Assembly: GCA_026125285.1 (NCBI GenBank)
Contig: JAHCLO010000038.1
Coordinates: forward strand, 1-50,483
Direction: 5' to 3'
DNA length: 50,483 nt
Source: Verrucomicrobiia bacterium
Lineage (GTDB): Bacteria; Verrucomicrobiota; Verrucomicrobiia; Limisphaerales; JADLHS01
A program made the position numbers and the translations under genes. The notes under the pieces were generated by a model. That model worked only from the letters and a program-made list of their open reading frames with translations. It searched no databases and was not told where the DNA came from. How positions within the stretch are numbered: position 1 is the first letter of the stretch; each line of letters begins with the position of its first letter. Positions 25,701-31,922 of the stretch are shown here, piece by piece.

Positions 25701-25780
25701 AGGCACTTGGGGCAGAGTCCGGACAACGAATCGTCGAACCGTTCGGTCCCGCATTGTGGGCAAGTGCGTGTTTTCGGCAT
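22739..25780 (-). CDS. Membrane Ser/Thr protein kinase with zinc ribbon and TPR repeats
   Basis: 1013 residues from ATG 25780 (TTG 25789 is an alternative). A zinc ribbon (CPQCG…CPKC) precedes a Hanks-type kinase domain: glycine loop ARGGMGVVYRA, lysine in VALKMV, HRDLKPGNIL, DFGLAKR and APEQ. About 80 extra residues interrupt the domain between the hinge (KLIEGASLAQRF) and AVHYAHQRGILHRD; half of them come from a palindromic DNA repeat (25140-25272). One transmembrane helix (AATIILLLTMLIGAPVAL) follows, then about 500 residues of TPR repeats (NTLDSLALAYYGQGRYMDAE and similar). The gene lies 82 bases after the ECF sigma gene and is coupled to the next gene by ATGA. A promoter-like motif sits just upstream. 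Confidence 0.9.
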   Translation of the reverse strand: MPKTRTCPQCGTERFDDSLSGLCPKCLVRFSFVEMEREGDQPTLAESAGPLPRTFGDYEVVEELARGGMGVVYRARQSSLQRTVALKMVAAGHLASPTSIQRFKTEAEAAANLDHPNIVPIYEIGEHDGQHYFTMKLIEGASLAQRFEEFMLADVGGGRERAVERGTPPSSAGLHPAVSRICNPPESSSVDAGKSSERLPNTIRRYSRLKICATRLFAVRTSPGHSTAILRERADKLAALLAKVAEAVHYAHQRGILHRDLKPGNILIDRDGQPHVTDFGLAKRVEADSGLTVSGEIMGTPAYMAPEQAAGNVRQVTTAADVFSLGVILYQLLTGRIPFAGATPVEIFHNIIHSEPPAPRSLSPTVPRDLETICLKSLEKDATKRFGSAKEVAEELNRFVRGEPIQARPVSRPERVWRWSRRNPALAGFAAATIILLLTMLIGAPVALWREATLRQRAESEAVKSREVARFLKSMLEGVGPSVAQGRDVTILKEILDKTAERVGTELKGQPDVEAELYQTLGEVAFVLGEPDKTETWLKKALALRQEFYGEVHAEVANTLDSLALAYYGQGRYMDAEEVGLKALAMQRKTRGNEHTNVATSLNNLGITLTELNRWDDALQRYQEALCIRTNQLGEVHSEVAVTLNCMAVAFAKQLNMRDAETVQRRALEIQRSILPDPHPDLALSVMNFANWLQVLGRLEAAAPLYHDALRMQRALQGDPRELATTLNNHGLLLERMGHWAESENAHTNALAIRKELFTNDHPHLAFTLNNLASLRAAQGRFEEAKALHLDALAMRRRLGGEGDADVTASSANLARVLRQEGNLDGAEVWQNDALTRRKKLPPEDESPHIATSLNELGLIRRAQGRPAEAMQFLREAYDRRNKALRSDDSTLAESAENLAMVLCDVGEFVEAEKLARQSLAIREQNYADDWRRYHAQALVGAALLGQKKYAEAEAALVSGYSGMKEREARIPVSEKPRLNEFLELIVQLYETTGRPEEAARWRTQPTQPAQTP
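25140..25272. repeat. Multi-hairpin palindromic repeat inside kinase gene
   Basis: The outer arms GTAGCGCAG and CTGCGCTAC enclose at least four small palindromes with 6- to 7-bp stems and 3-base loops: GCAGATT-TTT-AATCTGC, GCCGAAT-TGT-ATTCGGC, CGGATT-GCA-AATCCG and GCAGGAT-GCA-ATCCTGC. It is translated in frame as about 44 residues of the kinase (AGLHPAVSRICNPPESS and following). A similar 7-3-7 palindrome occurs near 36.5 kb. Confidence 0.75.
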
Positions 25781-25804
25781 GGCTGACAAATGTCGAACTA
25801 ATCT

Positions 25805-25834
25805 TTACAGCGGAATTCCGTGCCCGGCATTTCA
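25805..25834 (-). promoter_or_regulatory. Putative ECF-type promoter of kinase gene
   Basis: Minus strand TGAAAT (25834-25829), 14 bases, TCCGCTGTAA (25814-25805), 24 bases before ATG 25780. It is the same pair of boxes and spacing as upstream of the secreted protein gene at 18580-19272. The next gene upstream encodes an ECF sigma factor. Confidence 0.5.
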
Positions 25835-25871
25835 ACAATTCTGACGCTCGGGCGGGCGCGGCGCTCGAATC

Positions 25872-26621
25872 TCACCCGCTCAGCACCCCCAGCAAATGGC
25901 GCAATTCTTCTTCCACTTCGCCGGGTTCGGAAACTGTGTGGGACACTTCCTCGCGAACGAGTTCGCCGTAGCGCTTCCGCAGGCGATGCACTTGGACGGC
26001 CACGGCGCCGGGGCTAATGCCAAGTTGGCCGGCCACCCGGGCGTACGCGCCTTCATCCGCGCCGCTGGAGAGAAACTCCTTGAGCAGATCGAATTGAACG
26101 CCTTTGCCGGCCTGCCCGGATTCAGCGCGCAACCGGGCCAGCGCCTGATCGAACAAGGCCAGGGCCCAGCGCCGTTCGAAAAGTTTCTCCGGCGTCAACT
26201 CCGAGACCAGCTCCTGCCCGAAGCGCGATTCCCATTCCTCGGCATTGATCGAGAGCGCCGGATGCGAGCCGGCGCGTTTCTGCGCGTGTGCGTGGCGCCA
26301 TTCATCGGCGAGAAAGTGGTTCAAGGTCTTCAGGAGGAACGACCGGAACTTGCCCTTCGCCCGGTCCACGTCCTGGAGAAACTGCTTTTCCAGGAAACGG
26401 GCGAAGAAGGCCTGCGTGAGGTCCGCGGCATCGGCGGGAGCATGTCCCTCGCGTCGCACGTAAGCGTACAAGGCGGGCCAATACGCGCGGCACAGATGTT
26501 CGAGCGCTTCAGCCGCATCAGGCGACGCCATTCCCTTGGCGGTAAGGACAACGGTCCAATGCGTCGTGGCGAACCGCTGGTTCGTCGGAGGCGCGGCCGG
26601 TTGATGTTCAGCCTCGGACAT
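25872..26621 (-). CDS. ECF-type RNA polymerase sigma factor
   Basis: 249 residues. Region 2 is visible in ALEHLCRAYWPALYAYVRREGHAPADAADLTQAFFARFLEK followed by GKFRSFLLKTLNHFLADEWRHA; region 4 is in ARVAGQLGISPGAVAVQVHRLRKRYGELVREEV. This type, with a long linker containing WALALFDQALARL, is common beside Ser/Thr kinases in Planctomycetes and Verrucomicrobia, where the kinase is thought to set sigma activity. No anti-sigma gene is adjacent. ATG 26621 is preferred over TTG 26642. The next gene downstream is the kinase. Confidence 0.88.
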   Translation of the reverse strand: MSEAEHQPAAPPTNQRFATTHWTVVLTAKGMASPDAAEALEHLCRAYWPALYAYVRREGHAPADAADLTQAFFARFLEKQFLQDVDRAKGKFRSFLLKTLNHFLADEWRHAHAQKRAGSHPALSINAEEWESRFGQELVSELTPEKLFERRWALALFDQALARLRAESGQAGKGVQFDLLKEFLSSGADEGAYARVAGQLGISPGAVAVQVHRLRKRYGELVREEVSHTVSEPGEVEEELRHLLGVLSG

Positions 26622-26802
26622 AAGCGACAGTTTGGGTTCCAAGGCCGAAGCTGGAAGGGCCGTGCCTGGGCCGGCAACCCAAACTGGGGATGATGCGCAG
26701 ATTTACACCTTTGACGGCGCCTTTTTCAACCCAAATATCAACCCGCAATCCGGCCTGTCTCGCGACCAAGGTCTGTCGCGTGGCGATGCGCTCTACGAAT
26801 TC

Positions 26803-27813
26803 TCAGGCGCGCCGCCGCCGTTGGGCCAGGACCGCCGCCACAATGATCGCGCCCGTGAGCATCAAACGGCTGGCTTCCGGCACGGCGTTCACGCTCAGGA
26901 TTTTTTCGAGGTAACCAATCGTGAACGTGCCGATCAAAGTAAGACCGATGCCGCCGCGGCCACCCGTGAGCGTGGTGCCGCCAATGACCACAATGGCAAT
27001 GGCCGTGAGTTCGTAACCGATGCCCGTCTCGGGATCGCCCTGCTGCTCCTGGGCGGCCTGACAGATGCCCGCCACCGCCGCCATCAATCCGCCGCCCACG
27101 TACGCCAGCACCTTCGTGAATTTCACCGACACGCCGGAGAGCCGCGCGGCTTCCTCGTTCCCGCCGATGGCATAGAGCTGCCGCCCCCAGCGATGGCGCG
27201 CCAACAGCAACCAGGTCACCAGCGCGCAGACGAGGAAGATCACCGTCACCACGGAGACGTTGTCGCCCTGGATGCGACTATCAATCAACTGGAACACGCC
27301 CGGAGCGTCCACGTAGTCATACGTGCCGTCGGGTTGCTGCACGGAACGGGAAACTTTCATTCCGCCGGAGACGGTTTTTGCCAGACCACGCGCAAACACC
27401 ATCATGGCCAGCGTGGCAATGAAGGGTTGCACCCGAAACACCGCCGCCACGCCGCCGGAAATCGCGCCGCACGCCGCACCAAGCAACAGACACAGCGGCA
27501 CCGCCAACCACGGCGACCACCCCCAGTGAATGCTCATCAGTGAGAAGCTCACGGCGACCAGCGCCAGCACGCTGCCCACGGCGAGATCAATGCCGCCGCT
27601 GATGATCACCAGCGTCATGCCGCAGGCCAGGATGCCGAACACGGAGGCCTGCCGCAGAGCGTCGCGATGTGTGCCGGATTTGAAGAAGGCGCCGTCCGCG
27701 TTAAAAACCACGCCGAGGATGAGCACCAGCGCCAGCGCCAGCAACGCGCGGCTGGCGGGATTGGCCCACAGCCTGGTGATTGGGTTCGAGTTGCCCGCCG
27801 ATAATGTCGTCAT
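26803..27813 (-). CDS. Sugar ABC transporter permease (RbsC-like)
   Basis: 336 residues from ATG 27813 (an upstream in-frame start at 27855 is possible). About eight to ten hydrophobic helices; the signature GMTLVIISGGIDLAVGSVLAL and the inner-loop GGNEEAARLSGVSVKFTKVLAYVGGG are characteristic of ribose/xylose-type permeases. No ATPase or binding protein is adjacent; a binding protein on the same strand lies at 11220-12194. The gene is followed by the sigma factor after a 181-base gap. Its partner ATPase must be elsewhere, or the unit is broken. Confidence 0.9.
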   Translation of the reverse strand: MTTLSAGNSNPITRLWANPASRALLALALVLILGVVFNADGAFFKSGTHRDALRQASVFGILACGMTLVIISGGIDLAVGSVLALVAVSFSLMSIHWGWSPWLAVPLCLLLGAACGAISGGVAAVFRVQPFIATLAMMVFARGLAKTVSGGMKVSRSVQQPDGTYDYVDAPGVFQLIDSRIQGDNVSVVTVIFLVCALVTWLLLARHRWGRQLYAIGGNEEAARLSGVSVKFTKVLAYVGGGLMAAVAGICQAAQEQQGDPETGIGYELTAIAIVVIGGTTLTGGRGGIGLTLIGTFTIGYLEKILSVNAVPEASRLMLTGAIIVAAVLAQRRRRA

Positions 27814-28020
27814 GCCGTGCGCGGCATGATTTGGAAAAATTCGGACGCGGGGCAAGGCAAATGTCCGGTTTCGTGCGCGACAACAAGCCGAAGGATGATT
27901 TTGCAGACATCATGGTAAAAATGGTGGATTGACGGGCCGACTCAAGTGGAACATTTAAGGTGGAAAAATTTGATCGTTGGGCATAGAAAACACTTGGAGG
28001 GGACATAACACCAATTAGGC

Positions 28021-28278
28021 ATGAAACAATCTACAAAAATGTGGTGTGCCGGGTTAGTGTTCTGTCTGGCAGGTATATCGCGCGGAATCCTCCAGGCTGA
28101 TTCCGCCGCGATTGTTGCATGGGGAAACGATTCTCGCCTCCAATCGGGCACGAACGCGCCAAACAGTTTTTGGGTTTTGACGATTTTGGAAGGATCGCTC
28201 AGTGAAGCGAGGCTCGCTGCTGGCCTAGGCTATGGTTTGGTATTAAAACCTGGCTTCTTCTCCAAAACATGTGGGTGA
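28021..28278 (+). pseudogene. Truncated N-terminus of a secreted RCC1-like protein
   Basis: 85 residues. Signal peptide (MKQSTKMWCAGLVFCLAGIS) followed by AAIVAWGNDSRLQSGTNAPNSF, which resembles the first blade of RCC1-type repeat proteins (VAWG…). The similarity stops soon after and the frame ends without any repeat array, so this is probably a 5' fragment left by rearrangement beside the IS. Confidence 0.45.
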
Positions 28279-28455
28279 TTTTCGAGGTTTTTGACTGGAG
28301 AGTGGAGGATGACCGATGACCGATGAACCTCGATTGCATTTATCGGCTCCGCCGGTAGACTTACGGCGTCCAGCGAAACAGAGGCAGGCTCTGCTGGAGA
28401 GCATCCTGCCAAGGGATAACTGGACCGAAAGGCGACGAAATAAAACCGTCTTCAG

Positions 28456-28482
28456 CTTCGGGGAGGTTCAGCCTCCCCGAAG
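28456..28482. terminator. Perfect 11-bp hairpin next to IS copy 2
   Basis: CTTCGGGGAGG-TTCAG-CCTCCCCGAAG. It lies 13 bases left of the IS end. No T-run follows on either strand, so it may be a dispersed repeat or an insertion target rather than a true terminator. Confidence 0.45.
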
Positions 28483-28505
28483 TTCAGATCGGAGACGAAT
28501 GGCGG

Positions 28506-29960
28506 TTAGTTAAGGCCTTGAAATTTGCGGGGTCCGCCGTGCCAACGGCTGTTGCGATGCGGGAGTTCGACGAATTGCCGCCGGGGACGATTGAGCAAAG
28601 GAAAGGGTTTGGGCCGGCGTTTGACCGCCCGCGGCTCGGTGCGTCCGGGACGCAGCGGTACCCGGTCGCCGGCCAGCGTGCGGAGCAAATTCTCCCACAG
28701 TTTTCGTTTCAGCCGGTGGGTTCGGGCCTGCGCGATCACCGCGCTGTATTGGCGGAGGGCATCCACCGCGCCCTTGAAACTGAGCCGCTCCAGTTCCGCC
28801 TCGTAAACCTGCGCCGCCTCCGCCAACACGCAGCGAATGAGGTTGTGCGCGATCAATCCCGCCAGCAGTTCCTTGCGCACCATCGCGGGTGACTGGCAGC
28901 GCAGTTGTTCCAGCCCCAGGGTCGTTTTCACATCCCGCAGGCCCAGTTCGATGCGCCAGCGCCGCAGATACAGCGCGATCAGTTCGGCCGCCGGATAGAG
29001 TTCCGCGTCCAGCAGCGTGGTGACCAGCGTGATCGGCTGGGTGCGGAAGCCCCGGCACGCGGCGGTGAAGCGCAGGATCCGCACCTGGATTTGGTCCGGC
29101 AGCGCCGCCCACTGTGCCGGCGTCAGAATCGTGGATTGCATGCAGCCCTTGCGCCAGGTGAACACGCCGTCGTGGTGCCCCAGCCGTTTGGCCCGGCGAA
29201 AGTACACCTTGCACGCCTGATGCAGGCGCGCCACCACATCCACGCCCTGCCGGGGCAGTCCGGCCAGGGTGACATAATCGCCGTAGGCGCGATCGCCCAG
29301 CAGGATGTCGCCGGCCTTGAGCGCTTCCCACAGGCGGTGAAAGAGCCGCAGATCGTGCTGGTGGAGATGGCCCATCACCACGTCCAGCAAGGCCCCACTG
29401 GCCAGCGAGAAGAGCACCCCCAGCTTCAGCACGGGAAAGCCGCAGCCGGGCTTCTGGCCGGAGGGTTGCGGGTATGCCTTCTGGTTGGCTGGCGTGTCGG
29501 GCAACTGCACCGAACTGCCATCCACCACTTTGACCGGACGACCTTGCAACCGTGGGCTGGATGCGGCGCGGCGTTCGGCGGCCTGCGCGGTGGCGGCCAG
29601 CACGCGTTCCAGACATTCCTGCGGCAGGCGCTGGCGGGCTTGAATGTAGGCCGAGGCATTTTCAGCCGCCGCTTCCCGGCCGTGCAGGCAGGCCAGCGCC
29701 TGCACCTGCCGGACCACTTCGCGACAGGCGGTGCGGGGTTTGAGCATCTGCCAGACAAAGCACTCGCAGGTCAGGCGCAGGGTAAAGAGCCGCTCCCGGC
29801 TGTTGGGGCCTTCGTCCGCCGTGGAAAGCAGGTGAAGGGGAATGAGATCGGCGAGGTGCGCGGCCAGTTGCCGGAGGGTGGTTTGACGCAGCGGGCCGGT
29901 GGTGCGGCGGCCCCGGGCGGCGAGGCGGGCGCGGAAGGCGGGGAAGAAGGGCGTGTTCAT
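28506..29960 (-). CDS. IS4-family transposase (copy 2)
   Basis: 484 residues, the same length as the copy-1 enzyme. Catalytic region residues: VVDGSS (first Asp), GDRAYGDY (second Asp) and YLRRWRIELGLRDVK (Y-2-R-3-E-6-K with catalytic Glu). Differences from copy 1 are spread along the whole protein, so the two are old relatives and not a recent duplication. The stop lies in the terminal repeat (FQGLN-stop). A strong hairpin abuts its start codon. Confidence 0.92.
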   Translation of the reverse strand: MNTPFFPAFRARLAARGRRTTGPLRQTTLRQLAAHLADLIPLHLLSTADEGPNSRERLFTLRLTCECFVWQMLKPRTACREVVRQVQALACLHGREAAAENASAYIQARQRLPQECLERVLAATAQAAERRAASSPRLQGRPVKVVDGSSVQLPDTPANQKAYPQPSGQKPGCGFPVLKLGVLFSLASGALLDVVMGHLHQHDLRLFHRLWEALKAGDILLGDRAYGDYVTLAGLPRQGVDVVARLHQACKVYFRRAKRLGHHDGVFTWRKGCMQSTILTPAQWAALPDQIQVRILRFTAACRGFRTQPITLVTTLLDAELYPAAELIALYLRRWRIELGLRDVKTTLGLEQLRCQSPAMVRKELLAGLIAHNLIRCVLAEAAQVYEAELERLSFKGAVDALRQYSAVIAQARTHRLKRKLWENLLRTLAGDRVPLRPGRTEPRAVKRRPKPFPLLNRPRRQFVELPHRNSRWHGGPRKFQGLN

Positions 29961-29961
29961 A

Positions 29962-29981
29962 GCACAGTAATACTACTGTGC
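29962..29981 (-). promoter_or_regulatory. Hairpin/operator candidate abutting transposase start (copy 2)
   Basis: On the transposase strand: GCACAGTA-GTAT-TACTGTGC, one base before the ATG at 29960. Perfect 8-bp stem and 4-base loop, in the same location as the unrelated-sequence hairpin at 657-672 of copy 1. It lies in the 50-base region between the divergent genes. Confidence 0.55.
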
Positions 29982-30010
29982 CACTTGACACGCCAGCTAA
30001 AATAACGGCC

Positions 30011-30358
30011 ATGAACGACACCCCGGAAACGCTGGCCGCCTTGCGGGCGGAATATCGTCGCTTGCGCCAGAGCCTGGCCCGAATCGGCTACATCAGCCAG
30101 GGATCGGTGCAGCAACGTTCGGTCGCCGCCTCCGGACGCAGTGGTTACCAGTGGACGCGCAAAGTGGCGCAGAAGACGGTGAGTGTGGCCCTCAGTGAGG
30201 CGCAGTTTGAAGCGATGCAGGAGGCGGTGGCCAACGAACGTGCGCTATGGAAAATCATCCAGGCGATGGAGCGCGTTTCCCGCGGCATCATCTTCCGCTC
30301 CGCGCCCGACACTCGTCGCCGCAAACGCCTCTCCAAGAAAGTTTTGGGCCTTAACTAA
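30011..30358 (+). CDS. IS accessory protein, DUF6788-like (copy 2)
   Basis: 115 residues: AALRAEYRRLRQSLARIGYISQG, then GYQWTRKVAQKTVSVALSEAQFEAMQEAV and the basic tail RRRKRLSKKVLGLN. ATG 30011 is chosen because it corresponds to the start of the copy-1 protein; an upstream in-frame start at 29978 would read through the divergent regulatory region. The stop lies in the terminal repeat. See the copy-1 entry for the role. Confidence 0.7.
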   Translation: MNDTPETLAALRAEYRRLRQSLARIGYISQGSVQQRSVAASGRSGYQWTRKVAQKTVSVALSEAQFEAMQEAVANERALWKIIQAMERVSRGIIFRSAPDTRRRKRLSKKVLGLN

Positions 30359-30374
30359 CCGCCATTCAGTTCAG

Positions 30375-30534
30375 CCACGATTATCGTCACCAACGAATAT
30401 TTCCCCACCAGCTTGCTGAAGAAGACTTGGGCAGCCCGATGTACCCGGTGGAGTACGCCTACGATCATGCCGGGCGGATGACGAACATGACGACGGGGCA
30501 GAATTTCAACGCGGGCACGGGGCAGGGCGTTTCG
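30375..30534 (+). pseudogene. RHS/YD-repeat protein fragment
   Basis: The stretch translating as EEDLGSPMYPVEYAYDHAGRMTNMTTG contains a YD-repeat (YAYDHAGRMTNM). An upstream part (VTNEYFPTSL) is in another frame, so a frameshift is present. It is flanked by the IS end and the truncated lipoprotein copy. No start or full domain remains. Confidence 0.5.
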
Positions 30535-30793
30535 GACGCGTCGGTGACGCGCTTCTTGAGGAGGTCGCGTTTGTGAACGCCGACTTTCTCGTAGGCGGCG
30601 CAGTAGGCACTGCGGCAGCCCGTGGCGGGAAGCAGGCACGCCAGCGCCAACGGGGTGAAAACCAGCCGGGCGATGTTTCGCGTATGCACGCAAATTGCCC
30701 ATCACAGGCCAGACGACGGCGCAATTCCGGATCGCTTCGGTCGCCAGAGAGATTTACGCCCAAATGGCATTTCGCGCTGTGAACTCCTGAACC
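30531..30793 (-). pseudogene. Truncated copy of the DUF2959-like lipoprotein gene
   Basis: On the minus strand it encodes MHTRNIARLVFTPLALACLLPATGCRS-type residues up to KKRVTDA, matching the first ~52 residues of the intact gene at 2432-3097 almost residue for residue. About 100 bases upstream are also highly similar. Homology then breaks into the RHS fragment, so only the signal peptide and the start of the mature protein remain. Confidence 0.8.
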
Positions 30794-30974
30794 AGTGCAG
30801 CGCAGGTAGCACAGGCATATCTCCGCAAGTTGACCAGTTCCGACACCGCCGGCGCGGCCAGCAGCGCCCGCGACACCGTCGCCAGCGTGTTCAAGGGCGT
30901 GAGGGTCAACGCGCCCTCGTGATCGGGAAGCTCACTGCTTGTCGTGCGCCAACGGCTGGCCTAGCTTCCGCGCC

Positions 30975-31664
30975 GTGCCGTTCACTTTGAATCCATGGCA
31001 GTTGTTGGGCGTAACGCTCGCCAGCGCGCTGTTCTGGATGCAGTACGTGGACCTGAAGGATCGTCGGAAACCCGAGCCGCGCGGCCGACTCCTGATGGCC
31101 TTCGTGCTGGGGATCGTGGCGTGCGGGCTTGCCGTGCTGGTTTACATGGCGCTGGACGAACTCGGTGTTCCCAGCGTCAAGATGGGTGAGCTCCGCTGGA
31201 ACGCTTTCTTTTGCTTCGTCATTGTCGGTCCGGTGGAAGAAGGCATGAAGGCGCTGGTGGCTTACCTGATCGTGTTTCGCTGGCGGGAGTTCGATGAACC
31301 GATTGATGGATTTGTTTACGCGGCGGCCATCGCACTCGGGTTCGCCAGCATGGAAAACTTCTACAACCTGCCGGACCTGGACTGGCTCGGACAGCTTGCC
31401 CGTACGGTGGCATTGCCCCTTACGCATATGCTCTTTGCCGCCATCTGGGGATTCGGCGCCGCGCACGCACGACTGGCGGTGCCGCCGGGACGACGGCGGT
31501 TGGGGTGGCAGATCGGCACGGTCGCGTTGGGCATGGCGGCCCACGGATTGTACGATTATGTGATCTTCGCCTTCCAGGCTACGATCATCACCAGCGGGAT
31601 GGCTTTGGTGCTCTGGGCGTTTGTCATCTGGCGCGCTCACCAGTGCGTGAAGCAAGCGGGTTAG
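30975..31664 (+). CDS. PrsW-like intramembrane metalloprotease
   Basis: 229 residues from GTG 30975; an upstream TTG (30939) is also in frame and neither has a clear ribosome site. Six or more hydrophobic helices. Family motifs: VGPVEEGMKAL (the EExxK-type active-site block), DEPIDGFVYAAAIALGFASMENF and histidines in later helices (ALPLTHMLFAAIWGF, MAAHGLYDY). PrsW proteases cut anti-sigma factors within the membrane. An anti-sigma target is not seen here; the nearest ECF sigma gene is about 4.4 kb to the left. Confidence 0.85.
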   Translation: MPFTLNPWQLLGVTLASALFWMQYVDLKDRRKPEPRGRLLMAFVLGIVACGLAVLVYMALDELGVPSVKMGELRWNAFFCFVIVGPVEEGMKALVAYLIVFRWREFDEPIDGFVYAAAIALGFASMENFYNLPDLDWLGQLARTVALPLTHMLFAAIWGFGAAHARLAVPPGRRRLGWQIGTVALGMAAHGLYDYVIFAFQATIITSGMALVLWAFVIWRAHQCVKQAG

Positions 31665-31701
31665 GGGGCAAGCGGCGTCCTGACTGGCAAACTCATTGAG
31701 C

Positions 31702-31726
31702 GTTTCCCCTCGTGGCGGGGAGAAAC
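31702..31726. terminator. Weak hairpin after prsW-like gene
   Basis: GTTTCCCC…GGGGAGAAAC forms an imperfect stem with a one-base bulge about 40 bases after the stop. No T-run. The following 190 bases up to 31922 contain an 11-base tandem duplication (TCTCTTCAGTG twice, about 31865-31886) and no gene. Confidence 0.3.
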
Positions 31727-31922
31727 TGACCGGACTCGCAGTGGGGATGTGTTACTTCAAGCAGCGGTTGAGGCCCGTCAGAAGCAAGATCCACCGTCGG
31801 TGGTCCGGAATGGATACGATCACCGGCTGCGGCGAACGAATGGAAAGGGGCGAGGGGATCCGTATCTCTTCAGTGTCTCTTCAGTGTTGACACGGACGGG
31901 TTGACCGGCAGAGGATTCGCCC

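Larger units (their letters stand above)
28495..30369 (-). mobile_element. IS4-type insertion sequence, copy 2 (inverted)
   Basis: Ends GAATGGCGGTTAGTTAAGGCC (from 28497) and GGCCTTAACTAACCGCCATTC (to 30367) form a near-perfect inverted repeat of about 21 bp. The transposase reads left and the accessory gene right, so the whole element is inverted relative to copy 1 at 280-2139. A stretch AGTTCAG occurs on both sides but not at equal offsets, so I do not call it a target duplication. Confidence 0.82.
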
